Shown here: in pieces, positions 34,583 to 43,960 of the stretch
Position numbering within the stretch: position 1 is the first letter of the stretch
Layout: each line of letters begins with the position of its first letter
Source: Acidobacteriota bacterium
GTDB taxonomy: Bacteria > Acidobacteriota > Vicinamibacteria > Vicinamibacterales > JAKQTR01
Reading direction: 5' to 3'
NCBI GenBank assembly: GCA_026393675.1
Contig: JAPKZQ010000045.1
Span: 293,193-357,192 of the forward strand
DNA: 64,000 nt
Program-made: the position numbers and the translations under genes
The notes under the pieces: model-generated
The model's input: the letters and a program-made list of their open reading frames with translations, nothing else
Told to the model about the DNA's origin: nothing
Database searches by the model: none

Positions 34583-35824
34583 ATGTCACGACGATCGATA
34601 GCGGCGGTGGTTCTTGTTCTGACACTCGCGGTGCCGGCCATGACGGCGGCCCAGGATTCATCGTGGCGCCTGAAAATTGGCGACCCGGCGCGCAAGGACC
34701 GCGACGTCGTCCTGGTCCTCGACGGCATCCTCGACACGGCGGCGGGCAAGCTGCTGACGACGGGTGAACTGGCGGCGAAGCTCGACGATGTGAAGGTGGT
34801 GTTTATCGGCGAGAGCCACACCGATATTGCATTCCACCGCGTGCAACTGCAGGTCATCCAGGAACTGCAGAAGCGCGGGCGCGATGTCCTCGTTGGCCTC
34901 GAGATGTACCCCTACACCCAGCAGGCGTCACTCGATATCTGGAACCAGGGCAAGGAGAGCGAGAACGACTTCGTCGCCGCGTCGCAGTGGTACAAGAACT
35001 GGGGCTACCACTGGCAGTACTACCGCGACATCTTCCTGCTCGCCCGCGACAAGGGGATGAAGATGTACGCCGTCAACACGCCGCGCGAGGTGGTGACGGC
35101 CGTCCGCAAGAAGGGCTTCCAGAACCTGACGCCCGAAGAGGCCGCGCGCATCCCGTCGAAGGTCGACACGTCGAACGAGGAGCACAAGCAGTTGTTTCGC
35201 GCCTTCTTCGCTAGCGACGACAGCATGATGCACACGATGAGCGGCGCGATGTTCGACGGCATGTTTGCCGCGCAGTGCACGTGGGATGCCTCGATGGGCT
35301 TCAACGCCGTGCAGGCGCTGAAGAAGTTCGGGGGACCCAAGAGCGTGATGGTCGTGTTGATCGGCTCGGGCCACGTGGCCTATGGGCTGGGCATCCAGCG
35401 TCAGGCCGCGCTCTGGTTCGATGGCAAGATGGCGTCGATTATTCCCGTGGCCATCGCCGATAGCGGGGGCCGGCCGATGGGCAACGTCCAGGCGTCCTAT
35501 GCCGACTACCTGTGGGGTCTGCCGAAAGAAGACGATCCGGTGTATCCGTCGCTTGGCCTGTCGACGCGCGACAACAAGGGCGAGGCACCACTCGATGTGA
35601 TCGACGTGCCCAAGGACTCGGTCGCCGCGCTCGCCGGATTCAAGGTTGGCGACGTGATGCAGGCGATGGATGGCACGCCCCTCAAGAGCCGCGAGGTCAT
35701 GAACACGCTGATGGCGGAGAAGCGGTGGGCTGACGCCGCAGTGTTCACGGTGGTGCGCGGCAACCAGACCATGACGTTGACGGCCTACTTCCGACGGACG
35801 CTTCCCGCAGCAGCCACGAAGTAG
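34583..35824 (+). CDS. ChaN-like (DUF399) secreted protein with C-terminal PDZ domain
   Basis: This 413-residue protein has a signal peptide (about 1-23). The ChaN/DUF399 fold shows VVFIGESHTD (His79), VLVGLEMYPYTQQ, AVNTPREVVTAV and VVLIGSGHVAYGLG; in ChaN of Campylobacter these histidines and tyrosine bind heme. The C-terminal part, about 325-405, is a PDZ domain (DSVAALAGFKVGDVMQAMDG). ChaN-PDZ fusions occur in several phyla, function open; heme or metal scavenging is one guess. The gene follows the M1-M28-PDZ gene closely, so both are probably in one transcript and share a PDZ-based periplasmic context. Confidence 0.82.
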   Translation: MSRRSIAAVVLVLTLAVPAMTAAQDSSWRLKIGDPARKDRDVVLVLDGILDTAAGKLLTTGELAAKLDDVKVVFIGESHTDIAFHRVQLQVIQELQKRGRDVLVGLEMYPYTQQASLDIWNQGKESENDFVAASQWYKNWGYHWQYYRDIFLLARDKGMKMYAVNTPREVVTAVRKKGFQNLTPEEAARIPSKVDTSNEEHKQLFRAFFASDDSMMHTMSGAMFDGMFAAQCTWDASMGFNAVQALKKFGGPKSVMVVLIGSGHVAYGLGIQRQAALWFDGKMASIIPVAIADSGGRPMGNVQASYADYLWGLPKEDDPVYPSLGLSTRDNKGEAPLDVIDVPKDSVAALAGFKVGDVMQAMDGTPLKSREVMNTLMAEKRWADAAVFTVVRGNQTMTLTAYFRRTLPAAATK

Positions 35825-35833
35825 TGGCAGTCG

Positions 35834-35867
35834 CCCGGGGAGCGCCGGTCCGCACGGCGTCCCCGGG
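35834..35867. other. GC-rich hairpin between the chaN-like gene and lon
   Basis: CCCGGGGAGCGCCG and CGGCGTCCCCGGG pair over 13 bp with a single bulge around a short loop. It sits 10 bp after the ChaN-like stop codon. No T-tract follows, so it may be a factor-assisted terminator or a 3' stabiliser. Confidence 0.55.
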
Positions 35868-35934
35868 ATCTCCATCCGCAATTCGAGCGTCGTGAATATG
35901 AGAGAATATACGCGCCTCCAGGCGATCCTGATCC

Positions 35935-38433
35935 ATGTCCGAATCCTCGCTCACCACGGTTCCACTGCTGCCGTCTGAATTGCCGGTCGTCCCGTTGCGC
36001 GACACGGTGGTATTCCCGCTGACGCTGCAGCCACTGGCCGTCAACCGGCCCGTCTCGGTCGAATCGATCGATCGAGCGCTCGGGCGGGACCGGATGGTGC
36101 TTCTGCTGCAGCAGATCGGCGACGCCGAGGATCCAGGCCCCGATGGCCTCCGCACCGTCGGCACGGTTGCCGTCATCCGGCAGATGGCCAAAAACCCCGG
36201 CGCCATCCAGATTGTGGTCGAAGGCATCGCGCGGGCACGTGCCACCTTCATCACCAGAACCGACAACACGCTGCAGGCCGAAATCGAACCGCTTCCCGAG
36301 GAACCAGCAGCCGGCCCGGAAGTCGATGCGTACGTCCGCCGCCTGCGGGAGCTGAGCGAGAAGGCGTTGACGCTGGCCACGGGCCTGTCCGCCGATATCA
36401 GAGGCATGGTGGCGGCCATCGACCAGCCGTTGCGCCTCTGCTACGTGATTGCCGGCATGCTCGACCTCAAGGGCGATGCCAAGCAGAAGCTGCTCGAGGA
36501 AGATCGGCTGGAGATCAAGCTGCAGACAGTGGCCAAGGAACTCGGTCGCGAAGTAGCCGTGCTCGAGCTGAAAGGCAAGATCGAAACCGAAACCCAGCAG
36601 GAGATGAGCGCCGCCCAGCGCGAGTACTACCTGCGCCAGCAGTTGAAGGCCATTCGCGACGAACTGGGCGAAGGCGAGGGCGCCGAAACCAGCGAGGTCA
36701 GCGATCGCATCAAGCGCGCCAGGTTGCCCGAGCATGTCGTCAAGGCGGCCGAACGCGAGGTGACGCGGCTGGACCGGATGACGCCCGCCTCACCTGAGTA
36801 CCACATGATCCGGACCTACCTCGACTGGATCCTCGAGGTGCCGTGGTCGGTGACCACCGAGGACCGCCTTGATCTGGTCGAGGCCCGGCGCGTGCTCGAC
36901 GAGGATCACTACGATCTCGAGAAGGTCAAGGACCGGATCGTCGAATACCTGGCTGTCCGCAAGCTCAAGGGCGACATGAAGGGGCCGATCCTGTGCTTTG
37001 TCGGCCCGCCCGGCGTCGGCAAGACCTCACTGGGCCAATCGATCGCCCGCGCGATGAACCGCAAGTTCGTCCGCATCTCACTTGGCGGCGTGCGCGACGA
37101 AGCCGAGATCCGGGGGCATCGCCGCACCTACATCGGCGCCATCCCGGGCCGCATCGTGCAAGGCCTGAAACAGGCGGGGTCGGTGAACCCGGTGTTCATG
37201 CTCGACGAGATCGACAAGATCAGCGTCGGCTACCAGGGCGATCCCGCCTCGGCGCTCCTCGAAGTGCTCGATCCAGCTCAGAACCATACGTTCCGCGATC
37301 ACTATCTCGAGGTCGCCTGCGACCTGTCGCGTGTGCTGTTTATCGCCACCGCCAACCAGTTGGGCACCGTCCATCCCGCGTTGCTCGATCGGATGGAGAT
37401 GATTCAACTGACCGGCTACACCGACGAGGAGAAGCGTCAGATCGCGCGGCGCTACCTGATTCCTCGGCAGATTGGCGAGCACGGCCTGCCCGCCGTGTCG
37501 GTCACTATTGAAGACGCGGCCCTGCTGCGCGTGATTGGCGAGTACACGCGAGAGGCCGGCGTGCGAAACCTCGAGCGGCATCTGGGCACCGTGTCGCGCA
37601 AGGTCGCTGCGCGCGTGGCCACCGACAATACCGACGTGACGGCGATCGCGCCGGGCGAGGTGCTGGCGACTGTTGGCGTCGACGATTTGCAGGGCTACCT
37701 GGGACCGCCGAGGTTCCGCCGCGACGTCAAGTTCAGGACCGCCCGCCCAGGCGTCGCGACGGGCGTGGCCTGGACCGAAAGCGGCGGCGATGTGCTCTAT
37801 ATCGAGGCGACGCTGATGCCCGCCGGCCACGGCCAGATCACGCTCACCGGGCAGCTTGGCAGCGTGATGCAGGAATCCGCTCGCGCTGCCGTCAGTCACC
37901 TCCGCGCGGCGGCAGAGGAGCTGGGCCTGCCGGCTGATCTGTTCAAGAAGAACGATCTCCACGTCCACGTGCCTGCAGGCGCCATCCCCAAGGACGGCCC
38001 GTCGGCGGGCGTGACGATGGCCACGGCGATCCTCTCGGCGATTCGCAAACAACCCGTGCGATCCGACGTCGCGATGACCGGTGAGATTACGTTGAGCGGT
38101 ACCGTACTGCCGGTCGGCGGCATCCGCGAGAAGGCGCTCGCGGCCAGGCGTTACGGCATCACGACGTTTATTCTGCCCGAGCAGAACGCCGGGGACATTC
38201 CCGAGCTGCCGGAAGAAGTCCGCCGCAATATGACATTTGTGCCGGTGACCGCGCTCGACGAAGTGCTCGCGCTGGCGCTACCTCCGTCAGAAGCGCCTCC
38301 GCCGAAGCCCGACGCGGCGGCGGCCACTCCCGCGAACGCAAACGCTCCTGCGGCCACTGACCAGCCCAGCCCTGCAACCGAACCGGTGCCGGATCTGGTG
38401 CCAACGGCCAGCCCGAATCCGTCAGGCCAGTGA
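35935..38433 (+). CDS. lon: ATP-dependent protease Lon
   Basis: This 832-residue protein has the LonA layout: N-terminal substrate-binding domain (about 15-210), helical linker (about 210-330), AAA+ domain with Walker A GPPGVGKT near 357-364 and Walker B VFMLDEIDKI, and the C-terminal peptidase domain with the Ser-Lys dyad in PKDGPSAGVTM (near 689) and GIREKALAA (near 732). It degrades misfolded and regulatory proteins in the cytosol. The C-terminal 45 residues are a low-complexity Ala/Pro tail not usual in Lon. Its stop overlaps the next gene (GTGA), so the glycosyltransferase is translationally coupled. Confidence 0.97.
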   Translation: MSESSLTTVPLLPSELPVVPLRDTVVFPLTLQPLAVNRPVSVESIDRALGRDRMVLLLQQIGDAEDPGPDGLRTVGTVAVIRQMAKNPGAIQIVVEGIARARATFITRTDNTLQAEIEPLPEEPAAGPEVDAYVRRLRELSEKALTLATGLSADIRGMVAAIDQPLRLCYVIAGMLDLKGDAKQKLLEEDRLEIKLQTVAKELGREVAVLELKGKIETETQQEMSAAQREYYLRQQLKAIRDELGEGEGAETSEVSDRIKRARLPEHVVKAAEREVTRLDRMTPASPEYHMIRTYLDWILEVPWSVTTEDRLDLVEARRVLDEDHYDLEKVKDRIVEYLAVRKLKGDMKGPILCFVGPPGVGKTSLGQSIARAMNRKFVRISLGGVRDEAEIRGHRRTYIGAIPGRIVQGLKQAGSVNPVFMLDEIDKISVGYQGDPASALLEVLDPAQNHTFRDHYLEVACDLSRVLFIATANQLGTVHPALLDRMEMIQLTGYTDEEKRQIARRYLIPRQIGEHGLPAVSVTIEDAALLRVIGEYTREAGVRNLERHLGTVSRKVAARVATDNTDVTAIAPGEVLATVGVDDLQGYLGPPRFRRDVKFRTARPGVATGVAWTESGGDVLYIEATLMPAGHGQITLTGQLGSVMQESARAAVSHLRAAAEELGLPADLFKKNDLHVHVPAGAIPKDGPSAGVTMATAILSAIRKQPVRSDVAMTGEITLSGTVLPVGGIREKALAARRYGITTFILPEQNAGDIPELPEEVRRNMTFVPVTALDEVLALALPPSEAPPPKPDAAAATPANANAPAATDQPSPATEPVPDLVPTASPNPSGQ

Positions 38434-39629
38434 GCGAACGACCGCCTCCCTTGACAGCCCGTGGTGCACGCGTGATCGCGTTCTACATTTCCGGGCACGG
38501 GTTCGGTCACGCGTCCCGGGTGATCGAAGTCATCAACGCCGTGGCGGCGCTGGCGCCATCGACGACCATCATCGTCCGCACCGCGGCCGCCAGGTGGCTC
38601 TTCGACGTCACGCTCCGCGCCGCGGCCGAATACCACCACGTCGTCTGCGACGTCGGTGTCCTGCAGACCGACAGCCTGCACCTCGACATTCCGGGCACGT
38701 TTCGAGAAGCGTCCCACTTCTACGCCGGCCTTGACGGCCGGGCCGAGGACGAAGCCAGGTTCCTTCGCCAACGACGCGTCGATCTGGTCGTGGCCGACAT
38801 GCCGCCGCTCGCGTTTGTCGCTGCCGACAAGGCGGGCATCCCGTCGGTGGCGATGGGTAACTTCACGTGGGACTGGATCTACACCGGCTACCCGGAGGGC
38901 GTGGCGGGCGCGCCGGATCTGGTTCCGACGATTAGGCGTTCACATGGCCTGGCGTCGCTCGTGGTACGCCTCCCGATGTGGGGTGGCTTCGAGGGGTTCT
39001 GCTGCCCCGTCGTCGATGTGCCGTTTGTGGCGCGGTGCTCATCTCGCGACCCATCAGAGGTGCGCGCCAGGATCGGCGTGCCAGACGGTGACCGCATGGT
39101 GCTCGCCTCGTTCGGTGGACTCGGAATTGCGGGACTGAATCTCGAACCACTCGCCCACGTGGATGGCTACACCGTCGTGACCACCGGGCACGCGCTCGGA
39201 CTGGCGGGGAGCCTCCCCAACCGCGTCGTGCTCCTCGACGACGCGGACGTCTATGCCGCCGGGCTGCGCTACGAAGATCTCGTGCGCGCCGCCGACGTCG
39301 TCGTCACCAAGCCCGGGTACGGCATCCTGGCCGAATGCCTCGCCAACGACACGGCGGTGCTTTACACCTCTCGCGGCCATTTCGTGGAGTACGACGTCAT
39401 GGTGGCGGCCATGCCCGGTTTTCTGCGATGCCGGTTCATCGATCACGACGATCTCTATTCGGGGCGCTGGCAGCCCCATCTCGATCGCCTGCTGGCGCAG
39501 CCTGCGCCGCCGACCCGGCCCGCCACTAACGGCGCCGACGAGGCCGCGCGACACATTCTGCAGTTCCAAGCTGGCCCCCCTGCGCGGGCGGCAGTGAAGA
39601 CTGAATGGGGTCAGACGTCGGTCACTTGA
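38430..39629 (+). CDS. GT-B glycosyltransferase-like protein
   Basis: This 399-residue protein is a GT-B fold member. The N-terminus has VIAFYISGHGFGHASRVIEV, like MurG-type and L-arabinokinase-associated glycosyltransferases; the C-terminal half has AADVVVTKPGYGILAECLAN, the nucleotide-sugar binding signature. The donor and acceptor are unknown. It starts at a GTG that overlaps the lon stop codon by 4 bp (GTGA). It ends in an 8-bp convergent overlap with the methyltransferase gene. Coupling to lon is odd functionally and may just reflect compact packing. Confidence 0.72.
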   Translation: MSERPPPLTARGARVIAFYISGHGFGHASRVIEVINAVAALAPSTTIIVRTAAARWLFDVTLRAAAEYHHVVCDVGVLQTDSLHLDIPGTFREASHFYAGLDGRAEDEARFLRQRRVDLVVADMPPLAFVAADKAGIPSVAMGNFTWDWIYTGYPEGVAGAPDLVPTIRRSHGLASLVVRLPMWGGFEGFCCPVVDVPFVARCSSRDPSEVRARIGVPDGDRMVLASFGGLGIAGLNLEPLAHVDGYTVVTTGHALGLAGSLPNRVVLLDDADVYAAGLRYEDLVRAADVVVTKPGYGILAECLANDTAVLYTSRGHFVEYDVMVAAMPGFLRCRFIDHDDLYSGRWQPHLDRLLAQPAPPTRPATNGADEAARHILQFQAGPPARAAVKTEWGQTSVT

Positions 39630-40326
39630 CGCACGTCACCAGCAGCCACAGCGATTTGGGGAAGTTGACCTTCTCAGCCGACACGGCTTTGAGGCCCGTC
39701 TGGTGCAGTAGCCCCTCCAGGTCCAGGTCGACCTTGAAGCCGATGTACAGCGTGAGCGGGGTGAAGAACCGCTCGATCGTCGACATCACCGGATTGGCGC
39801 TCCGGAAGTGATTCAGGAACATGATTCGGCCACCGGACCGGCAGACCCGGCGCATCTCGCGCGCCACGGTAATCGGATCGGGCACGCAGTTGATCAAGTA
39901 GGGCGCGTACACGACGTCGAACGAGTCGTCCGGGAACTGGATGGCGCTGGCGTCCATCTCGCACAGGCGGACGTGCGTCAGGTCGTGCTTCGCCACCTTC
40001 TCGTGCGCCTTCTCCAGCATCGACGCCGAGAAGTCAATGGCCGTGATGTGCGCATGCCGCGGATAGAGCGGCAGGCTGATGCCCGTTCCGACGCCGACTT
40101 CGAGCACGCGATCACCGGGCTGCAGGTCCATCCGTTCGATGGCGCGCACGCGTCCCGGATGAAGCGGGGGTCCGAAGAACACGTCGTACGAGGACGCGAT
40201 GTTGGCGTACACATCGGACATGAACGCCTTCTCGACCGGTGTCGCCGATAAGGCCGGTGCCGCAGCATCGCCGTGTGTCAGCAGTTCCTGATGGACGTGG
40301 TGACCGTCAATGTCGAATAAGCTCAT
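39622..40326 (-). CDS. SAM-dependent methyltransferase, PmtA-like
   Basis: This 234-residue class I methyltransferase has motif I VLEVGVGTGISLP, ITAIDFSASMLEKAHEK and FDVVYAPYLIN. The segment before motif I (ASSYDVFFGPPLHPGRVRAI) and the RVLEVGVGTG style resemble bacterial phosphatidylethanolamine N-methyltransferases (PmtA), which make phosphatidylcholine; ubiquinone-type methyltransferases are the alternative. The ATG at 40326 is chosen as the SAM domain and its N-terminal helix begin soon after. It lies 28 bp after the metallophosphoesterase gene on the same strand. Confidence 0.75.
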   Translation of the reverse strand: MSLFDIDGHHVHQELLTHGDAAAPALSATPVEKAFMSDVYANIASSYDVFFGPPLHPGRVRAIERMDLQPGDRVLEVGVGTGISLPLYPRHAHITAIDFSASMLEKAHEKVAKHDLTHVRLCEMDASAIQFPDDSFDVVYAPYLINCVPDPITVAREMRRVCRSGGRIMFLNHFRSANPVMSTIERFFTPLTLYIGFKVDLDLEGLLHQTGLKAVSAEKVNFPKSLWLLVTCVK

Positions 40327-40354
40327 GGCAATATTTTCCGATAACCGCCGAAAA

Positions 40355-41110
40355 TCATAGCGTGGCTCGGCCACTCCCGGCAAGCACTCCAGCGGCGCCG
40401 ACGCTGGCCGGATATGTCTCGAGGCGCTCGTACTTCCAGGTGTCGAGATCGATGAGCAGGTACGACTCGTCCACCGGACCCAGTCCAATCGACCGCACAC
40501 CCTGCCGCACGTCGTCGTGATAGACGTGGTGATGTCCGGACAGGTGCATCTTCGGACGGACCGAGGCGAGCACTTCGTTGATCGGCGTCTTGCCGACATC
40601 CTGCCGGCGCCCGCGCACCTCCATGTAAAACGGTCTCGCCGCTTCGTGCGAGACGAACAGATCGATGCGGTCGAGCGCCCGCAGGGCATCCACCTCGACG
40701 CGGAGAAAGTGCCGGCGCTTGTCGTCACGCGCCATGGCCGGGAAGGCGCCCCGTGACGGCGCCAGCCTCGGACGCGGGATATCAACCGATAATCTATCGT
40801 ACCACGTTGGCGCCATCGTGCCGCCGAGTCCCGCCACGATGATGGGACCGACCTGAATCGCCATACCGTTGGGGATGTAGTGCAGATTTGGCAGCGGGTC
40901 GAGCGTGCCCGCCACCAATCCGGCCACGAACTCGAGGTTGTCGTTGTTGCCCTTGATCCAGTAGAGCGGTGAGAGTGGAGACTCGTACACGCCGCTGGCG
41001 TCGGCGAGATCGCCCACCGACACCCAGCAGCGTACGTCGGGGTGACGGTGCATAATCGCACGGACCGACACAAAATCGCCGTGCACGTCGCCCAGAGCGC
41101 CCAATATCAT
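40355..41110 (-). CDS. Metallophosphoesterase
   Basis: This 251-residue calcineurin-like phosphoesterase shows GDVHGDF (first metal ligands), SVGDLAD, KGNNDN (the GNHD-like motif, His replaced by Asn), an SHEA segment and HLSGHHHVYHDD with the terminal histidines. The Asn in GNNDN differs from canonical GNHD, a pattern also seen in some members. Substrate unknown. It starts 13 bp after the nuoI stop and precedes the methyltransferase, so the three may be one operon. Confidence 0.83.
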   Translation of the reverse strand: MILGALGDVHGDFVSVRAIMHRHPDVRCWVSVGDLADASGVYESPLSPLYWIKGNNDNLEFVAGLVAGTLDPLPNLHYIPNGMAIQVGPIIVAGLGGTMAPTWYDRLSVDIPRPRLAPSRGAFPAMARDDKRRHFLRVEVDALRALDRIDLFVSHEAARPFYMEVRGRRQDVGKTPINEVLASVRPKMHLSGHHHVYHDDVRQGVRSIGLGPVDESYLLIDLDTWKYERLETYPASVGAAGVLAGSGRATL

Positions 41111-41123
41111 GGCCGATCGGTCG

Positions 41124-41561
41124 CTAGCGCCCCGCCGCGCGAGCCGCCTGGGCCGGCACCAGCAGATCCTGCTTGTCCCAGATGAAGTCGTTCTTGCTGT
41201 AGACGGCCAGCTCGTAGTCCTTGCCCATGAAGATGGCCGACACCGGGCAGGCCTCTTCGCAATAGCCGCAGAAGATGCAGCGCGTCTTGTGGATCTGATA
41301 CGTGCTGGCGAACCGCGGGCCGGCCGCGACGCTCCCGTCGTTTTCGGCCGCCTCGAGGTAGATGGCGTCAGACGGACACGCGACCGCGCACAGACCGCAT
41401 GCGACACATTTCTCGAGGCCGTTCTCGTCGCGCATCAACACCTGTTTGCCACGATATTTCGGAAACACCGGGACCTTCTGGTCCGGATAATTCACGGTGA
41501 TGGGTTTCTTGAAAATGTGCTTCAGCGTCGTCGCGAAACCGACAATCAGCGGACGAATCAT
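41124..41561 (-). CDS. nuoI: NuoI-like 2[4Fe-4S] ferredoxin subunit of complex I
   Basis: This 145-residue protein has two 4Fe-4S motifs, CVACGLCAVACP and CIFCGYCEEACP, in the spacing of NuoI, plus the N-terminal amphipathic helix (VGFATTLKHIFKKPITVNYPD) and the downstream KYRGKQVL segment. NuoI carries clusters N6a/b from the peripheral arm to NuoB in NADH:quinone oxidoreductase. No other nuo gene is within reach, so it is an orphan copy, and the HoxU-like/NuoF-like operon at the other end of the window may or may not be its partner. An upstream Met in frame would add about 21 unlikely residues. Confidence 0.85.
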   Translation of the reverse strand: MIRPLIVGFATTLKHIFKKPITVNYPDQKVPVFPKYRGKQVLMRDENGLEKCVACGLCAVACPSDAIYLEAAENDGSVAAGPRFASTYQIHKTRCIFCGYCEEACPVSAIFMGKDYELAVYSKNDFIWDKQDLLVPAQAARAAGR

Positions 41562-41766
41562 TCGACCTGCCTTCGCACCCGCCGGGGTGCGCCAGAGAGG
41601 GCCCCCAAGAAAAGGCCGATTCATCATAACACGTTCATCCTCAGCGGTTTGACAGCCTCCGAGAGCGGCCGGTATAGTCGTATCGTTGCCGCATATCAAG
41701 CCCGATCCGAGTCGAAGTGCCACGCGCGAAGTCCGCGTCCTCTTCGTGAGTTGTCTCGTGTAACCC

Positions 41767-43083
41767 GTGGTCCAGGAAGCACATCTCCTGTCGACGCAAC
41801 AGCTGCTGACGACGCTGGTCGTGAGGGTCGCGATCGTGGCGGTGCTGGCCACGATGCTGGTCCGCTATCACCGGTTCCGCGACCTGCTCATCAGCGAGCG
41901 GCGGGAATGGCCGGCGCGGCTGTTTTTTGCCGTGGGCCTTGGCGTTCCGCTCGCCGCCGGGGTGACGGCCCGCATCCTGCTGCACTACGACGCCGCCGAC
42001 CTCACGCTCGAGGGCGCGTTTCTCGCCGGGCTCATCACCGGCCCCTGGGCTGGTGCGCTGGTCGGTCTGATGATCGGCACGCCGGCGCTGCTGCACTACG
42101 AGTGGGCCGCGCTGCCGTTTGCCGTGGGCTGCGGATTCGCGGGCGGCGGATTGCGCGAGGCCTGTCCGAAGGAAGAGATCTGGCGGTTCTCGCCGTTCAT
42201 CGTCGCCGACCTTCCCCGCTATCTGTGGCGGATGCTCCGATCGATTGGCCTCGAATGGCAGGTCGTCCTGCTCTCGGCGCCAATTGGCCTGGAACTGCTG
42301 CACCAACTGCTCGGCCGGCGCTGGCCGCTCAGGATGTTCTGTCTCGAGCCCGACTCGCCGTGGACGGCCGCCGTCGTGTTCGTGATGACGGTGCTGTGCG
42401 TGGCCACGCCGCTCAAGATCTGGAACAACGCGCGGATTGAGCACCGTCTGCACGAACAGGACAAGCTGCTGCTCAGGGCTCGCATCGACGCGCTGTCGAG
42501 CCAGATCAACCCGCACTTCCTGTTCAACACGCTCGCCTCGATCTCGTCGCTCATCCGCACGAAGCCGGAAACCGCGCGGATGCTGATCTTCAAGCTGTCC
42601 AACATCCTGCGCCGGCGGTTGCGCAGCCAGGACCACTTCATCCCGCTGCGTGAAGAACTGACGTCGCTCGACGAATACCTCGACATCGAGGTCGTGCGCT
42701 TCGGCCCGCAGTTGACCGTCGAGAAGCAGCTGCAGGCCGACATGCTCGACGTGCTCGTGCCGAGCATGATCCTGCAGCCGCTCATCGAGAATTCGATCAA
42801 GCACGGCATCGCGCCGAAAATCGGCGGCGGCCGTATCGTCATCAGGACGCGGCGCGAGAACGGCAGGGCCATCATCGAAATCGACGACAATGGTCTTGGG
42901 ATGTCGGACGAGCGCTTGCGATCGGCGATGACCGATGGCATCGGCCTGAGCAATGTCAACGAGCGGCTCCGGGTGATCTACGGCGCCAACTTCACGATGA
43001 CCCTTACGAGCGAACCCGGGCGCGGCACGGTGGCGCGCATCGAACTGCCGGTCGCACCAGTTCCGGATCGGGTGACCTCATGA
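41767..43083 (+). CDS. LytS/YehU-type sensor histidine kinase
   Basis: This 438-residue membrane kinase has several N-terminal hydrophobic segments (roughly 10-220) similar to the 5TM-LYT input domain, then the His_kinase region with QINPHFLFNTLASI, in which His250 is the likely phosphorylated residue, and an ATP-binding domain with LQPLIENSIKHGI and EIDDNGLGMSDE. Such kinases pair with LytTR response regulators and respond to cell-envelope or small-molecule signals. It starts at a GTG; its stop overlaps the response regulator by 4 bp (ATGA). Confidence 0.9.
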   Translation: MVQEAHLLSTQQLLTTLVVRVAIVAVLATMLVRYHRFRDLLISERREWPARLFFAVGLGVPLAAGVTARILLHYDAADLTLEGAFLAGLITGPWAGALVGLMIGTPALLHYEWAALPFAVGCGFAGGGLREACPKEEIWRFSPFIVADLPRYLWRMLRSIGLEWQVVLLSAPIGLELLHQLLGRRWPLRMFCLEPDSPWTAAVVFVMTVLCVATPLKIWNNARIEHRLHEQDKLLLRARIDALSSQINPHFLFNTLASISSLIRTKPETARMLIFKLSNILRRRLRSQDHFIPLREELTSLDEYLDIEVVRFGPQLTVEKQLQADMLDVLVPSMILQPLIENSIKHGIAPKIGGGRIVIRTRRENGRAIIEIDDNGLGMSDERLRSAMTDGIGLSNVNERLRVIYGANFTMTLTSEPGRGTVARIELPVAPVPDRVTS

Positions 43084-43853
43084 CGCCGGAACTCAAGGCC
43101 GTAGTCGTCGATGATGAGCAGCCCGCCCGGGAAGAGCTCTGCTTTCTGCTGGACCACATGGACGGCATCAAGGTGGTCGGCCAGGCCGACAACGGCGTCA
43201 CCGCCCTCACGCTCATCGGCGATGCCGAGCCGCACGTGGCGTTTCTCGACGTCCAGATGCCCGGCCTGACCGGCTTCGAGGTCGCGCAGGTGCTGATCGA
43301 GAAGCGCTCGCCGTCGCACGTGGTGTTCGTCACGGCCTACGACCAGTACGCGATCGACGCGTTCGACGTGAACGCGGTCGACTACCTGCTCAAGCCGGTC
43401 GAGAAGGCCAGGCTGGAGCTGGCGGTCCAGCGGATCCGGCAGCGCGTCAGCGCGGACCCCGCCGGCGACAACGGACTCGAACGGCTGGTGCGGATGGTGG
43501 CGGATCGACAGCGGCAGCGCCACCAACTCGCCGTCAAGGTAAACGACCGGTTTCTGCTGGTGCAGGCCGAAGAAATCATCTTCGCGTCGGTGGAAGGCGA
43601 TACAATTCATATTGCAACCGGACAGGCTTCCGGCACGGCAAACTATAGGACGCTCGATGAGCTGCAGGCTCGCCTCGATCCTGACGTGTTTTGGCGGGTT
43701 CACCGGTCGCATCTGGTCAACATCAACAAGATCAAGGAGATAGTGCCTTGGTTCAGCCGGAATTTCATGCTGAGGATGAGAGACGCGAAGGGTTCGGAGA
43801 TTCCCGTGAGCCGGTCGCAGACCAAACGGCTTCGGGAATACCTGAAACTGTAG
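43080..43853 (+). CDS. LytR/AlgR-family response regulator (LytTR)
   Basis: This 257-residue regulator has a receiver domain (about 1-125) with phospho-acceptor Asp57 in AFLDVQMPGL and acidic residues DDE at 11-13, then a LytTR DNA-binding domain (about 150-255; FWRVHRSHLVNINKIKEI). It acts with the overlapping kinase. LytTR proteins bind direct repeats of about 9-10 bp; none was confidently seen near this operon. Signal peptidase I follows about 100 bp later on the same strand. Confidence 0.93.
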   Translation: MTPELKAVVVDDEQPAREELCFLLDHMDGIKVVGQADNGVTALTLIGDAEPHVAFLDVQMPGLTGFEVAQVLIEKRSPSHVVFVTAYDQYAIDAFDVNAVDYLLKPVEKARLELAVQRIRQRVSADPAGDNGLERLVRMVADRQRQRHQLAVKVNDRFLLVQAEEIIFASVEGDTIHIATGQASGTANYRTLDELQARLDPDVFWRVHRSHLVNINKIKEIVPWFSRNFMLRMRDAKGSEIPVSRSQTKRLREYLKL

Positions 43854-43960
43854 ATCTCTACAACGACCCACGGCCGATCGACCCGCCGGTGTTTTCGGGC
43901 CCCGTCTGGCCTCCGGCGTCCGTCCCCGGCCAGCGGCCGGCCGGGCCCGGCAAGCTCGCC

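Noticed and set aside
39629..41073. Extension of the methyltransferase frame over the metallophosphoesterase gene
   Set aside because: The extended part is the shadow of the metallophosphoesterase in another frame; the SAM domain starts after 40326.
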